Origin: DATGZH01 sp035297265
Lineage (GTDB): Bacteria; Actinomycetota; Acidimicrobiia; Acidimicrobiales; RAAP-2
Direction of reading: 5' to 3'
Assembly: GCA_035297265.1 (NCBI GenBank)
Contig: DATGZH010000029.1
Location: 68,626-132,625, forward strand
Length of the DNA: 64,000 nucleotides
Shown here: one piece after another, positions 1 through 8,049 of the stretch
How the letters are laid out: each line of letters starts with the position of its first letter
Position numbering within the stretch: position 1 is the stretch's first letter
Made by a program: the position numbers and the translations under genes
The notes under the pieces: model-generated
Told to the model about the DNA's origin: nothing
Databases searched by the model: none
What the model saw: the letters and a program-made list of their open reading frames with translations, nothing else

Positions 1-30
1 TACGAGATCCTCATCGAGTTGAAGGACTGA
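1..30 (+). CDS. C-terminal end of a gene that starts outside the window (partial)
   Basis: An open frame enters from the left edge and ends YEILIELKD followed by TGA. Only nine residues are visible, so no function can be assigned. The 55 bases between it and the next gene hold that gene's promoter hexamer. Confidence 0.5.
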   Translation, partial: YEILIELKD

Positions 31-75
31 CCGCCGGCGCCCACGTGTCCCTCGGGGCCCGTGGGCGGAGCGTCA

Positions 76-81
76 TACTCT
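76..81 (+). promoter_or_regulatory. -10 hexamer TACTCT of the decarboxylase gene
   Basis: TACTCT ends four bases before the GTG start at 86. Transcription would begin at or next to the start codon, giving a leaderless message. No clear -35 is visible. Confidence 0.4.
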
Positions 82-85
82 CGTC

Positions 86-1444
86 GTGCACCGTTGGACG
101 GAGGACACCGAGCGCCTCGCCGAGTCGGTGCTCCGTTACACGAGGGGCCGTCTCGATCTCGAACCGGTGCCGCTCGACGGGCCGGCCACCTTCGACGACC
201 TCCAACGGGCGGTAGGTCAGACCGTCACCCCCGAAGGCCTCGGCGGCGAAGAGGCGCTCCGGCTGTTCGCCGAGTTCCTCGCGCCCGCCTGCATCTCCAC
301 CGACCACCCGCGCCACTTCTCGTTCATCCCCTGCGCCCCGACCCACGCCAGCTCGCTCTTCGACCTCGTCGTCGGGGCGTCGTCCATCTACGCCGGCAGC
401 TGGCTCGAGGCGGCCGGCGCCGTCTTCGCCGAGAACCAGGCGCTGCGGTGGCTGGCCGACCTGGCGGGGCTCCCCGACTCGGCGGGGGGCGTGTTCGTCC
501 AGGGCGGGACGCAGGCCAACCTGTCGGCCCTGGTGACGGCGCGCCACGCCGCCCGGACGGCCAGCAAGGGCGAAGGCCGCCGGTTCGCCATCGCCGTCAG
601 CTCCGAGGTGCACTCCTCGGTCACGAGCTCGGCCCTCGTGATGGACGTCGACCTCGTGCCGGTCGCCACCGACGGCGCCGGCCGCCTGACCGGCGACCGG
701 TTGGCCACGGCGCTCGACGAGGAGGCCGCCGGGGCCGGGCGCCAGGTCTTCGCCGTGGTGGCCAGCGCCGGGACGACCAACCTCGGCGTCGTGGACGACC
801 TCACCACGGTGGCCGACGTGGCCGCCCGGCGCGACCTGTGGTTCCACGTCGACGCGGCTTACGGCGGCGCGGGGCTCGCCGCGCCGAGCGTGCGGCGGCT
901 CTTCGCCGGCATCGAACGGGCCGACTCCCTCGCCATCGACCCCCACAAGTGGCTCTTCGCCCCGTACGACTGTGCCGCCCTCCTGTACCGGGAGCCCGAG
1001 CTCGCCCGGGCGGCCCACACCCAGCACGCCGGGTACCTCGAGGTCCTGCACACCGAAGGTGACTGGAACCCGTCGGACTACGCCATCCAGCTCACGCGGC
1101 GGGCCCGAGGCCTGCCCTTCTGGTTCTCCCTCGCCACCCACGGCTGGAAGGCCTACGAACGGGCCGTCGAACGGACGCTCGAGGTGACGCGGTACGCGGC
1201 GGCCGCGGTGGAGGACCGCGACGAGCTCGTCCTCGTCATGGCCCCCCAGCTCTCCATCGTCGGCTTCACGAGACGGGGCTGGGCGGCCAACGACTACGCC
1301 GAGTGGTCGAGCCGCCTACTGGCCGAGGGCACGGCGTTCGTCACGCCGACAACCTTCGGCGGCGAGGTCGGTCTCCGTCTGGCGATCCTGAACCCCCTCA
1401 CGACCGAAGACGACATCGACGTCGTGCTCGACTCGCTCCGCTGA
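86..1444 (+). CDS. PLP-dependent group II amino acid decarboxylase
   Basis: A 452-residue member of the aromatic-L-amino-acid / glutamate decarboxylase superfamily (fold type I). The signature IDPHKW places the Schiff-base lysine at K288, FHVDAAYGG gives the pyridine-N aspartate D256, and H176 (EVHSSV) would stack on the cofactor ring. The N-terminal domain, with DHPRHFSF near residues 73-80, resembles aromatic amino acid decarboxylases more than GadB. It would decarboxylate an aromatic or related amino acid in the cytoplasm; the substrate cannot be read from sequence. The GTG start at 86 is chosen because a -10 hexamer lies directly before it. The gene stands alone and converges with the next gene, leaving only nine bases. 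Confidence 0.85.
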   Translation: MHRWTEDTERLAESVLRYTRGRLDLEPVPLDGPATFDDLQRAVGQTVTPEGLGGEEALRLFAEFLAPACISTDHPRHFSFIPCAPTHASSLFDLVVGASSIYAGSWLEAAGAVFAENQALRWLADLAGLPDSAGGVFVQGGTQANLSALVTARHAARTASKGEGRRFAIAVSSEVHSSVTSSALVMDVDLVPVATDGAGRLTGDRLATALDEEAAGAGRQVFAVVASAGTTNLGVVDDLTTVADVAARRDLWFHVDAAYGGAGLAAPSVRRLFAGIERADSLAIDPHKWLFAPYDCAALLYREPELARAAHTQHAGYLEVLHTEGDWNPSDYAIQLTRRARGLPFWFSLATHGWKAYERAVERTLEVTRYAAAAVEDRDELVLVMAPQLSIVGFTRRGWAANDYAEWSSRLLAEGTAFVTPTTFGGEVGLRLAILNPLTTEDDIDVVLDSLR

Positions 1445-1453
1445 CCGGCGAGG

Positions 1454-2059
1454 TCACCCGGGGCGGCAGACCACGTCGGCCTGGGGCGCAGTCCCGGCGA
1501 AGTCCGTGCCCTGCACCGGGATGTCGACCGTCAGCGTCACCACGGCTGACGGGGCCACGATCTCCGAGATGGGCACGGCAGCGGCGCCGATGACCCGGCC
1601 GGTGTGGAGCACCTGGACCATGCAGACCGGGCGACCGACTGCGTCACCCGTGTTGGTCACGTTGATGGCCAACTGCTCGTACGGCACTTTGCCCTTCACG
1701 GGGGCCAGGGACATGCGGGTCACGGTCGTGGCGAACGAGGCGTGCGAGCCGTCGATGAAGATGCCGACACCGCTGGCCACCGCGGCGAGGATGAGCGACC
1801 CGGCCACCACCGCGGCCATCGCCCGCACGGGCAGGGGCCACCGACGCCGCATCGGCTCGTCGTCGAACTCGTCGTCGTAGGGCACCGGCGGCTCGAACGG
1901 GTCGAAGGGCCCGAACGGGCCGACGGGGCGGCCCGGACCGCGCTCCCCGTGGGCGGGCGTCCAGCCGAACATGGTGAGCGGGTCGTCACCTTCGACCCAC
2001 GGACCGGACCCGCCCTCCCCGGCCGATCCTGGCGCGGGCTGCGGGTCGTCCGGGTCCAC
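1454..2059 (-). CDS. single-pass membrane protein with proline-rich cytoplasmic tail and extracellular domain
   Basis: A 201-residue protein of unknown function. Residues 1-70 are rich in Pro, Gly and acidic residues. A basic RRRWPLP stretch precedes one membrane helix at about residues 78-102, and the remaining ~100 residues are Val/Thr-rich and probably form an extracytoplasmic beta domain, with two cysteines (CMVQV and VVCRPG) that could pair. The plan recalls actinobacterial DUF4352/MmpS-like proteins, but no specific motif supports either. The GTG start at 2059 lies six bases after a TAGGGT hexamer. Confidence 0.6.
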   Translation of the reverse strand: MDPDDPQPAPGSAGEGGSGPWVEGDDPLTMFGWTPAHGERGPGRPVGPFGPFDPFEPPVPYDDEFDDEPMRRRWPLPVRAMAAVVAGSLILAAVASGVGIFIDGSHASFATTVTRMSLAPVKGKVPYEQLAINVTNTGDAVGRPVCMVQVLHTGRVIGAAAVPISEIVAPSAVVTLTVDIPVQGTDFAGTAPQADVVCRPG

Positions 2060-2065
2060 GCACCG

Positions 2066-2071
2066 ACCCTA
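2066..2071 (-). promoter_or_regulatory. -10 hexamer TAGGGT (minus strand)
   Basis: Read on the minus strand, TAGGGT is followed by six bases and the GTG start at 2059. This spacing predicts a leaderless transcript for the small membrane protein. Confidence 0.4.
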
Positions 2072-2210
2072 AATGGTTGGCGGGCGGCCTGTCCCCGCAC
2101 CGCCGCCCGACGGCGCCGACGGGTTGGGCATGGGTCCGTTCGAGCGAGCATGCTGGGCGAATGCGCGCTCCGACCTGCCTCGACGACCGTCCGGCTGGCG
2201 CCGTCGCCCG

Positions 2211-4493
2211 ATGAGCGGCCCCGTCCGCCTGGGTCTCACGCCCCAGGAGTCGACCCCGGTCCGCCCGCCCGTGGTCCGGCCGCCCGATGGCGCTCCTCAC
2301 GTCGTGGCCATCGTGCTCGACGACACCGGCTTCTCCCATCTCGGGTCGTTCGGCTCGGACATCGCCACACCGGCCATGGACGGTCTGGCGGCCGACGGCC
2401 TGCGCTACCGGCGCTTCCACGTCACGTCGCTCTGCTCCCCGACCCGGGCGGCCTTCTTCACCGGGCGCAACCACCACGCGGTGGGGATGGGCTTCCTCGC
2501 CGACATCCCGCTCGGCTACCCGGGCTACACGGCCCGCCTGCCCAAGTCGGCGGCCACCCTGCCCCGGCTCCTGCGGGACGCCGGCTACAACACGATGGCC
2601 GTCGGCAAGTGGCACCTCACGCCCCGCTTCGAGCGGTCCGACGCCGGCCCGTTCGACAGCTGGCCGCTCGGTCTCGGCTTCGAGCGCTACTACGGCTTCC
2701 TCCAGGGCGACACCAACCAGTGGACGCCCAACCTCGTCTGCGACAACCACTACGTCGAGCCGCCGGCCCGGCCCGAGGACGGCTACCACCTGACCGAGGA
2801 CCTCGCCGAGACGGCCTGCCGGTACCTCACCGACCAGCAACAGGCCGCCCCGGGCAAGCCCTTCTTCCTCTACTTCGCGCCGGGTGCCATGCACGCGCCC
2901 CACCACGTGACCGAGGCGTGGGTGGACCCCTACCGCGGTCGGTTCGACCTCGGCTGGGACGCCTGGCGCGAGGAGATCTTCGCCCGCCAGCTGGCGTCGG
3001 GGATCGTGCCGGAGGGCACGGTGCTCACGCCGCGGCCCTCGTGGGTGCAGTCCTGGGCCGACCTGAGCGACGACGAGCGCCGGATGCACGCCCGCCAGCA
3101 GGAGGTCTTCGCCGGCTTCCTCACCCACACCGACGCCCAGATCGGCAAGCTCGTCGGCCGGCTCGAGGAGCTCGGCCTCCTCGAGGACACGCTCGTCCTC
3201 CTTTTCTCCGACAACGGCGCCAGCGCCGAGGGCGGCAAGGAGGGCAGCGTCAACGAGCACCGCTTCACCTACCGGATCCACGAGTCGGCCGAGGACAACA
3301 TGGCTGCTCTCGACGGCTGGGGCGGCTTCCGCACCTACAACCACTACTCGTGGGCCTGGGCGTGGGCCGGCAACACGCCGCTGCGCCTCTGGAAGCGCTA
3401 CGCCTGGCTCGGCGGGACCCGCACCCCGCTCATCGTGCACTGGCCGAGCCGAGTGAACGGCGGCGGCGCGGTCCGCGATCAGTTCGTCCACGTCATCGAC
3501 TTGATGCCCACGGTGCTCGAGGCCGTCGGCCTCACACCGCCGGCCACCGTCGACGGCGTGACCCAGCAGCCCGTCGACGGCGCCTCGATCGTGCCGACCT
3601 TCACCGACGCCGCGGCCCCCGACCCCCGTGACACGCAGTACTTCGAGATGCTCGGTTCACGCTCGATCGTCCACCAGGGCTGGAAGGCCACGACCGACCA
3701 CATCTCGATGGGCGTGGTCGACGAGGAGGAGCTGGCCGAGGGCAGCCGCGACCTGGCGGCGGACCACTGGGGCCTCTTCGAGCTGGCCCAGGACTTCTCC
3801 GAGGCCGACGACGTGTCGGGTGACCATCCCGAGCTCGTACGCCAGCTCCAGGACCTCTGGCTGGCCGAGGCGGGGCGCTACAACGTGCTGCCGGTCGACG
3901 ACTCCTTCATCCACCGCTTCAACGCCCTGATCGGCCCGGCCTACCCGGCCGGCCGCGCCCGGACCTACCGGCCCGACGCCGGACCGGTGTGCGACGAGTC
4001 GGTGCCGTTCCTCTTCGGGGGCTTCCGCATCACGGCCGAGGTCGACGTCCCGGCGTCAGGCGCCGAGGGTGTGCTGTGCGCCCTCGGCGACTGGCACGGC
4101 GGCTACGCCCTGTACGTCGTGGACGGACGGCTGGCGTTCTCGTTCTCGCGGGCCGGGCTCCTCGACGAGGTGGTGGCCGAGCGGGACCTCCCGACGGGCA
4201 CGCACTCACTCGGCGTGGCCTACGTCCCGGCCGCCGGCGAGCACGGGACGTTCACCCTGCTGCACGGGGACGAAGCCGTGGCCACCGGCCCGGTCGGCGG
4301 GCCCCTCCCCCTCACCCTCCAGCACGGCGGCACGAGCCTCAGGATCGGCTACGACACCGGCTTCCCGGTGAGCGAGCGCTACCGGCCACCGCACCGTTGG
4401 ACGGGCGGCTTGCGCGAGGTCCGCATCGAGACCCCGGGGGCACCGCCACCCGACCCGGCGGCCGAGGTGCGGGCCGCGCTCCACGGCGACTGA
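2211..4493 (+). CDS. type I (formylglycine) sulfatase, arylsulfatase family
   Basis: A 760-residue sulfatase hydrolysing sulfate esters. The CSPTR motif at residues 75-79 is the C-x-P-x-R site at which Cys75 is converted to formylglycine. The metal-binding DD at 37-38, the GKWHL motif (K133, H135) and a later FSDNG motif complete the active site. The last ~150 residues form a beta-rich extension, as in long actinobacterial AtsA-type enzymes. No signal peptide is seen, so it is probably cytoplasmic. The frame is open to 2073, but residues before the ATG at 2211 are low-complexity, so 2211 is preferred. A formylglycine-generating enzyme is not encoded nearby. Natural substrate unknown. Confidence 0.88.
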   Translation: MSGPVRLGLTPQESTPVRPPVVRPPDGAPHVVAIVLDDTGFSHLGSFGSDIATPAMDGLAADGLRYRRFHVTSLCSPTRAAFFTGRNHHAVGMGFLADIPLGYPGYTARLPKSAATLPRLLRDAGYNTMAVGKWHLTPRFERSDAGPFDSWPLGLGFERYYGFLQGDTNQWTPNLVCDNHYVEPPARPEDGYHLTEDLAETACRYLTDQQQAAPGKPFFLYFAPGAMHAPHHVTEAWVDPYRGRFDLGWDAWREEIFARQLASGIVPEGTVLTPRPSWVQSWADLSDDERRMHARQQEVFAGFLTHTDAQIGKLVGRLEELGLLEDTLVLLFSDNGASAEGGKEGSVNEHRFTYRIHESAEDNMAALDGWGGFRTYNHYSWAWAWAGNTPLRLWKRYAWLGGTRTPLIVHWPSRVNGGGAVRDQFVHVIDLMPTVLEAVGLTPPATVDGVTQQPVDGASIVPTFTDAAAPDPRDTQYFEMLGSRSIVHQGWKATTDHISMGVVDEEELAEGSRDLAADHWGLFELAQDFSEADDVSGDHPELVRQLQDLWLAEAGRYNVLPVDDSFIHRFNALIGPAYPAGRARTYRPDAGPVCDESVPFLFGGFRITAEVDVPASGAEGVLCALGDWHGGYALYVVDGRLAFSFSRAGLLDEVVAERDLPTGTHSLGVAYVPAAGEHGTFTLLHGDEAVATGPVGGPLPLTLQHGGTSLRIGYDTGFPVSERYRPPHRWTGGLREVRIETPGAPPPDPAAEVRAALHGD

Positions 4494-4535
4494 CCGTCAG
4501 CGAGCCCGTTCGTCCTCGCGAGGCGACAGTCAGTC
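4488..4535. terminator. inverted repeat between convergent genes, possible bidirectional terminator
   Basis: GACTGACCGTC (4488-4498) pairs with GACAGTCAGTC (4525-4535) at 10 of 11 positions, and GCGAG/CTCGC can pair inside. Each arm carries the stop codon of one of the two convergent genes. There is no U-tract. Confidence 0.4.
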
Positions 4536-4826
4536 CTCGGTGCGGCCGATCGCCCTCGTGCGGTTGGGCGGCCCGGTCCTCGTCGGCGAGGGCTCGGCCC
4601 GGAAGATGGCCGACGCCCCGAGCACCGCGAAGAAGAGGACCTCGACGAGGAGCACGGTCCCGGTCAGGACCAGCGAGCCGGCGACCACCAGCGCCAGGAG
4701 GACGGCCAGTCGCACGAGTCGCGGGCCGAAGCGGGCGCGGCGGGCTCGCCACGTCTCACGGCGCATGGCCGACTCGAGGATGCCGTCGGCCGCCCGGTGG
4801 AGCTCGTCGTCATAGGGAATGGCCAT
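4530..4826 (-). CDS. small two-helix membrane protein
   Basis: A 98-residue protein beginning MAIPYDDELHRA. Residues 1-38 are charged and cytoplasmic, followed by two hydrophobic stretches (about 40-62 and 63-78) and a basic tail. The frame is open up to 4895, but a TACGAT promoter hexamer at 4855-4860 lies inside that extension, so the ATG at 4826 is chosen. The family is not recognised. It may share a transcription direction with the PanE-like gene but has its own promoter. Confidence 0.5.
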   Translation of the reverse strand: MAIPYDDELHRAADGILESAMRRETWRARRARFGPRLVRLAVLLALVVAGSLVLTGTVLLVEVLFFAVLGASAIFRAEPSPTRTGPPNRTRAIGRTED

Positions 4827-4854
4827 CTCGTCCGCTCGCTCGCCCTGGCCGGCG

Positions 4855-4860
4855 ATCGTA
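4855..4860 (-). promoter_or_regulatory. -10 hexamer TACGAT (minus strand)
   Basis: TACGAT on the minus strand lies 28 bases before the ATG at 4826 and would give a leader of about 20 nt. It supports the shorter start of the small membrane protein. Confidence 0.3.
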
Positions 4861-4904
4861 CAAGCGGGTCCTCCGCTTGCCCAGTGGCCGCCCACGTCGA
4901 GCGG

Positions 4905-5888
4905 TCAGCCCGCGGCGTGGGCCACGGCCTGGCGCAGCTCCTCCAGCGGGTACGAACCGGGCGCCGCCCCCCGGGCCGCCGCCTCGCCGGCCAGCCGCTG
5001 CAGGAGCTCGTTGACCGGCGTCGGGACACCGACGAGCCGACCAACGAGGGCGATCTCGCCGTTCAGGAAGTCCGCCTCCACCCGGCCCGTGCCCCGAGCC
5101 ACGCTCTGCCACGACGAGCCGCCCTGGTGCGGTCCGCTGGCCGTGGGCTGGAGGGACGACTGGACCAGCCGCCGCGCGTCGTCCTCTTCGGGGGTGGCGA
5201 CCTCGACGCCGGCAGCGGCGAGGACCGCCTCCCCCTCCTCTTGGGCCATCTGCACCAGCTCGAACGCCCCGGCCGTCCGCACCCCGCACAGGCTGTCGAC
5301 TGCGTTGGCCAGGTTCTTCAACAGCTTGCGGTACTTCCAGCGCATCACGTCGGGCACCGCGTGGGCATCGAACCTCGAGGCGCTGAGCGCGCCGGCGATC
5401 TCCTCGGCCACCTCGTCGAGGCCGGACGGGTAGCAGCCCACGTCGAGCAACCCGTTGAACGGCGCGTTGTGCGCCTGCACGAGCCCCGGCCGGAGATGGG
5501 TGGCCGGCAGCATCACGCACATCCCGTAGGTGTGGGCGAACCGGCGGAGCGCCCGTCGTTCGTTCTCGACACCGTTCTGCAGGCACACGATGGCCGTCTC
5601 GGGTGGTGCCGCGGCGGCCAGGGAGTCGAGGGCCTCCTCGGTGTCCTGGCCCTTCACCGAGAGGAAGACGACGGTGGGGTCGCGCCAGGTGAGCGCGGCC
5701 GGGCGGTCGACGACCTCGACGTCGAGATGGACGACGTCGGTCGGCGACTCGAGCACGAGCCCGTGGTCACGCAGGGCCTCGAAGTGGGCGCCCCGGGCGA
5801 CCAGGACCACGTCGTGGCCGCTCTCGTGCAACCGTCCGCCGACCACGCCGCCGACGGCCCCGGCGCCCATCACCACGTAGCGCATCAT
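4905..5888 (-). CDS. 2-dehydropantoate 2-reductase family oxidoreductase (ApbA/PanE)
   Basis: A 327-residue NAD(P)-dependent reductase. The Rossmann motif GAGAVGG is at the N terminus, and FLSVKGQD and LQNGVEN are typical of the family. Lysine in the WKYRKLLKNLANA helix and the VEADFLNGEI segment match the catalytic Lys and substrate-binding Glu region of ketopantoate reductases. It could perform the pantothenate step, but no other coenzyme A gene is nearby and actinobacteria carry many paralogues, so the substrate is uncertain. The frame is open to 6068, but homology begins at the tandem ATGs (5888/5885). Confidence 0.82.
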   Translation of the reverse strand: MMRYVVMGAGAVGGVVGGRLHESGHDVVLVARGAHFEALRDHGLVLESPTDVVHLDVEVVDRPAALTWRDPTVVFLSVKGQDTEEALDSLAAAAPPETAIVCLQNGVENERRALRRFAHTYGMCVMLPATHLRPGLVQAHNAPFNGLLDVGCYPSGLDEVAEEIAGALSASRFDAHAVPDVMRWKYRKLLKNLANAVDSLCGVRTAGAFELVQMAQEEGEAVLAAAGVEVATPEEDDARRLVQSSLQPTASGPHQGGSSWQSVARGTGRVEADFLNGEIALVGRLVGVPTPVNELLQRLAGEAAARGAAPGSYPLEELRQAVAHAAG

Positions 5889-5951
5889 CCGATGTTGGCA
5901 CGTCACCGCACCGGTGCTCCCGGGCGCGGCCGCACGGGCAAGTCGGCGCCG

Positions 5952-5957
5952 TAGCCT
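5952..5957 (+). promoter_or_regulatory. -10 hexamer TAGCCT
   Basis: TAGCCT is followed eight bases later by ATG 5966. The spacing predicts a leaderless transcript and favours ATG 5966 over the GTG at 5960, which lies too close to the hexamer. Confidence 0.4.
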
Positions 5958-5965
5958 CGGTGGAG

Positions 5966-7018
5966 ATGACCGGGACGACCCCCTCCCCCCGAGACGCCGC
6001 CCACCGGAGCCGGACGGCCGGCCCGGGCGCCGACGCCCACGGACGGGCCGGCCGGTCGGGCGCGTCACTCCCGAGCGTGGCCGATCCCCGCCTGTGGGTC
6101 GGCGGGCTCCCCGGGCTGGGACGGACGCCGCTACGGGCGCTCGGCACGTTGGCCGAGCCCGCCCGGGCGGGACTGCGGCGCGACGTCCGCCGCTCGTTCG
6201 GCATCCCGGAGCAACCCCGCCCGAGGGCCGCCGACCCGTCCCGCGCCTACCAGCCGCCCGACGGCGTGGCCCGCCGGGTGCACGCCGACTTGCCGGCCAT
6301 GGTGATCGGCGGGGTGGCGGCGCTGTTCCTCCAGAGCCTCCACCCCCTCGCCATGGCCGGGGTGGCCGATCACTCGAGCTACCAGGAAGACCCCTCCGGC
6401 CGCCTTCGCCGGACCGCCGCCTTCATGGGGACCACCACGTTCGGCACGGTGGAGGAGGCCGAGGAGGCCATCGAGCAGGTGCGCCGGGTGCACCGGCGGG
6501 TGCACGGCGTGGCCCCCGACGGCCGGCACTACTCGGCGGACGACCCGGACCTGGTGACGTGGATCCACGTGGCGGGGTCGTGGTGCTTCCTGCACGCCGT
6601 GCAGCGCTACGGGCCGGAGCGCTTCACCAGCGAGGAGTGCGACCGCTACTACGACGAGACGGCCAAGGTGGCCATCGACCTCGGCGCCACCTGGGTGCCC
6701 CGCTCGAGCGACGAGGTCACCGCCTATCTCCAGCGGTTGCAGCCCGAGCTCTATTGCGGTCCGCAGGCCCGGGCGGCCCGGGACTGGCTCCTCCGGGGCG
6801 TCGCCCGTCGGCCCGAGGACCGCATCGTCTACACGGCCATCGTCGCCGCGGCGATCGGCGTGCTCCCCGGTTGGGCCCGCTCGACCCTCGGCCTCCCGTC
6901 GCCGCCCCTCTTCGACCGCCTCGTCGTCACGCCGTGGACGAGGATCATGTGCGCCGGCCTGCGCTGGGCCGTCACGCCGCCGGCTTCCTCCTCGGCACCG
7001 GGGCCAAAGACCGGCTGA
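5966..7018 (+). CDS. oxygenase MpaB family protein (DUF2236)
   Basis: A 350-residue protein of the MpaB / rubber-oxygenase-like family, whose characterised members are heme-dependent oxygenases. The family hallmark SLHPLAMAGVADHS occurs near residue 125, with a second conserved block TWIHVAGSWCFLHA near 195 supplying candidate heme-ligand histidines. The first ~70 residues are Pro/Gly/Arg-rich and not conserved. The hydrophobic LPAMVIGGVAALFLQS segment may associate with the membrane. The substrate is unknown; such paralogues are numerous in mycobacteria and relatives. It stands alone and converges with the aldose epimerase gene. Confidence 0.8.
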   Translation: MTGTTPSPRDAAHRSRTAGPGADAHGRAGRSGASLPSVADPRLWVGGLPGLGRTPLRALGTLAEPARAGLRRDVRRSFGIPEQPRPRAADPSRAYQPPDGVARRVHADLPAMVIGGVAALFLQSLHPLAMAGVADHSSYQEDPSGRLRRTAAFMGTTTFGTVEEAEEAIEQVRRVHRRVHGVAPDGRHYSADDPDLVTWIHVAGSWCFLHAVQRYGPERFTSEECDRYYDETAKVAIDLGATWVPRSSDEVTAYLQRLQPELYCGPQARAARDWLLRGVARRPEDRIVYTAIVAAAIGVLPGWARSTLGLPSPPLFDRLVVTPWTRIMCAGLRWAVTPPASSSAPGPKTG

Positions 7019-7036
7019 GGAGGGCGCGTCAGCCGG
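7011..7036. terminator. short hairpin spanning two convergent stop codons
   Basis: CCGGCTGA (7011-7018) is a perfect inverted repeat of TCAGCCGG (7029-7036) with a ten-base loop. The TGA stops of both genes are inside the arms. It may act as a weak bidirectional terminator or may be chance. Confidence 0.3.
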
Positions 7037-7997
7037 GGCCGTCGGCCACGTCGGTGCGCGGCGACACGCCCCAGACGGCCACCCACTCCTGTCCCGGTTC
7101 GAGGACGACGAGCTCCTTGCCCGAGCGCAGGGCGTCGGGGGGACAGGTCATCGGTTCGAGGGAGATGGCCCGACGGCGTTGTGGGACCGCGGCGAGCGTG
7201 TCGCCCGTGTAGCACATGAGGTGGGAGAACCGGTCGTCCATCCACACGTCCACGCCTCGCCCGCCGTCGGGATGGTCGAGCGAGGCGACGGCCCGCCCGT
7301 CGTCGTCGCGCTCGAGCGCGGTGAAGGCCGTGTCCATCCGCGTGGGGCCGACGGCCCGAGCGGTGGTGAAGTCGAACTCCGTGCCGGCGACCGGACGGAC
7401 CTCGCCGGTCGGGAGGCCACGGCCGTCCACGACGAGCCGGGCCCGGGCGGGTAACCGCAGGACGGCCGTGTCGATGTGGTCGGTGCCCACCTTGAGGTAG
7501 GGGTGGAAGCCCAGCCCGAAGGGGAGCGTCGCCGGACCCGGGTTGGCCGCCGTCGTGGTCACGACGAGGCCGTCCCGGGCGAGGCGGTACTCGACCCGCA
7601 GCTCGAGCAAGAACGGGTAGCCCGGTGTCGGGTACAGCGAGCAGCGCAGCGACACCACGTTCTGGGCGTGGGCCTCGAGGCGCCAGGGCAGCCAGCGCAC
7701 GAGGCCGTGGATGGCGTTGCCGTGCTCCGGCTCGTTGAGCGCCGCCTGGATCCGCTGTCCGCCGAACTCGTAGCGGCCGTCGCCGAGGCGGTTGGGCCAC
7801 GGGGCGAGGACCTGGCCCCGGCCGGCGTGGCTCCACTCGTCGGCCCCGAAACCGTCGAGGATCTCGTCGTCGGCGAGCGAGTAGACGCGGAGCGTTGCAC
7901 CCATCTCGGTCACAACGGCGGTCTGCTGTCCGTGCGCGATCGCCCACTGCTCGCCGGTGGGCGAACTCATCGGGTCGTGGCGTTCGCCGTCGTTCAT
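7029..7997 (-). CDS. aldose 1-epimerase family protein (mutarotase-like)
   Basis: A 322-residue galactose-mutarotase-fold protein that would interconvert sugar anomers. Visible hallmarks are APWPNRLGDGRYEFGG, the histidine in EHGNAIHGLVRW, the catalytic histidine of FHPYLKVG, and a C-terminal VLEPGQEW that supplies the conserved glutamate. ATG 7997 is preferred; ATG 7970 (MSSPTGEQW) is an alternative that still keeps the whole domain. It is divergent from surE with 52 bases between, where -10 hexamers for both directions overlap. It may act on glucose or another hexose; specificity is not visible. Confidence 0.82.
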   Translation of the reverse strand: MNDGERHDPMSSPTGEQWAIAHGQQTAVVTEMGATLRVYSLADDEILDGFGADEWSHAGRGQVLAPWPNRLGDGRYEFGGQRIQAALNEPEHGNAIHGLVRWLPWRLEAHAQNVVSLRCSLYPTPGYPFLLELRVEYRLARDGLVVTTTAANPGPATLPFGLGFHPYLKVGTDHIDTAVLRLPARARLVVDGRGLPTGEVRPVAGTEFDFTTARAVGPTRMDTAFTALERDDDGRAVASLDHPDGGRGVDVWMDDRFSHLMCYTGDTLAAVPQRRRAISLEPMTCPPDALRSGKELVVLEPGQEWVAVWGVSPRTDVADGPG

Positions 7998-8034
7998 GAA
8001 CTCACCGATCTGCCGACCTGGCGGAGGTGGGCGG

Positions 8035-8041
8035 TATCGTA
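8035..8041. promoter_or_regulatory. overlapping divergent -10 hexamers between epimerase and surE
   Basis: On the plus strand TATCGT (8035-8040) lies nine bases before the surE GTG; on the minus strand TACGAT (8041-8036) serves the epimerase with a ~30-nt leader. The hexamers share five base pairs, so RNA polymerase could not occupy both at once. Confidence 0.4.
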
Positions 8042-8049
8042 CTGGCGAC

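Noticed and set aside
1604..3631. A 675-codon frame overlapping the membrane protein and sulfatase genes
   Set aside because: It overlaps two supported genes in other frames and is dominated by Arg/Pro/Gly runs.
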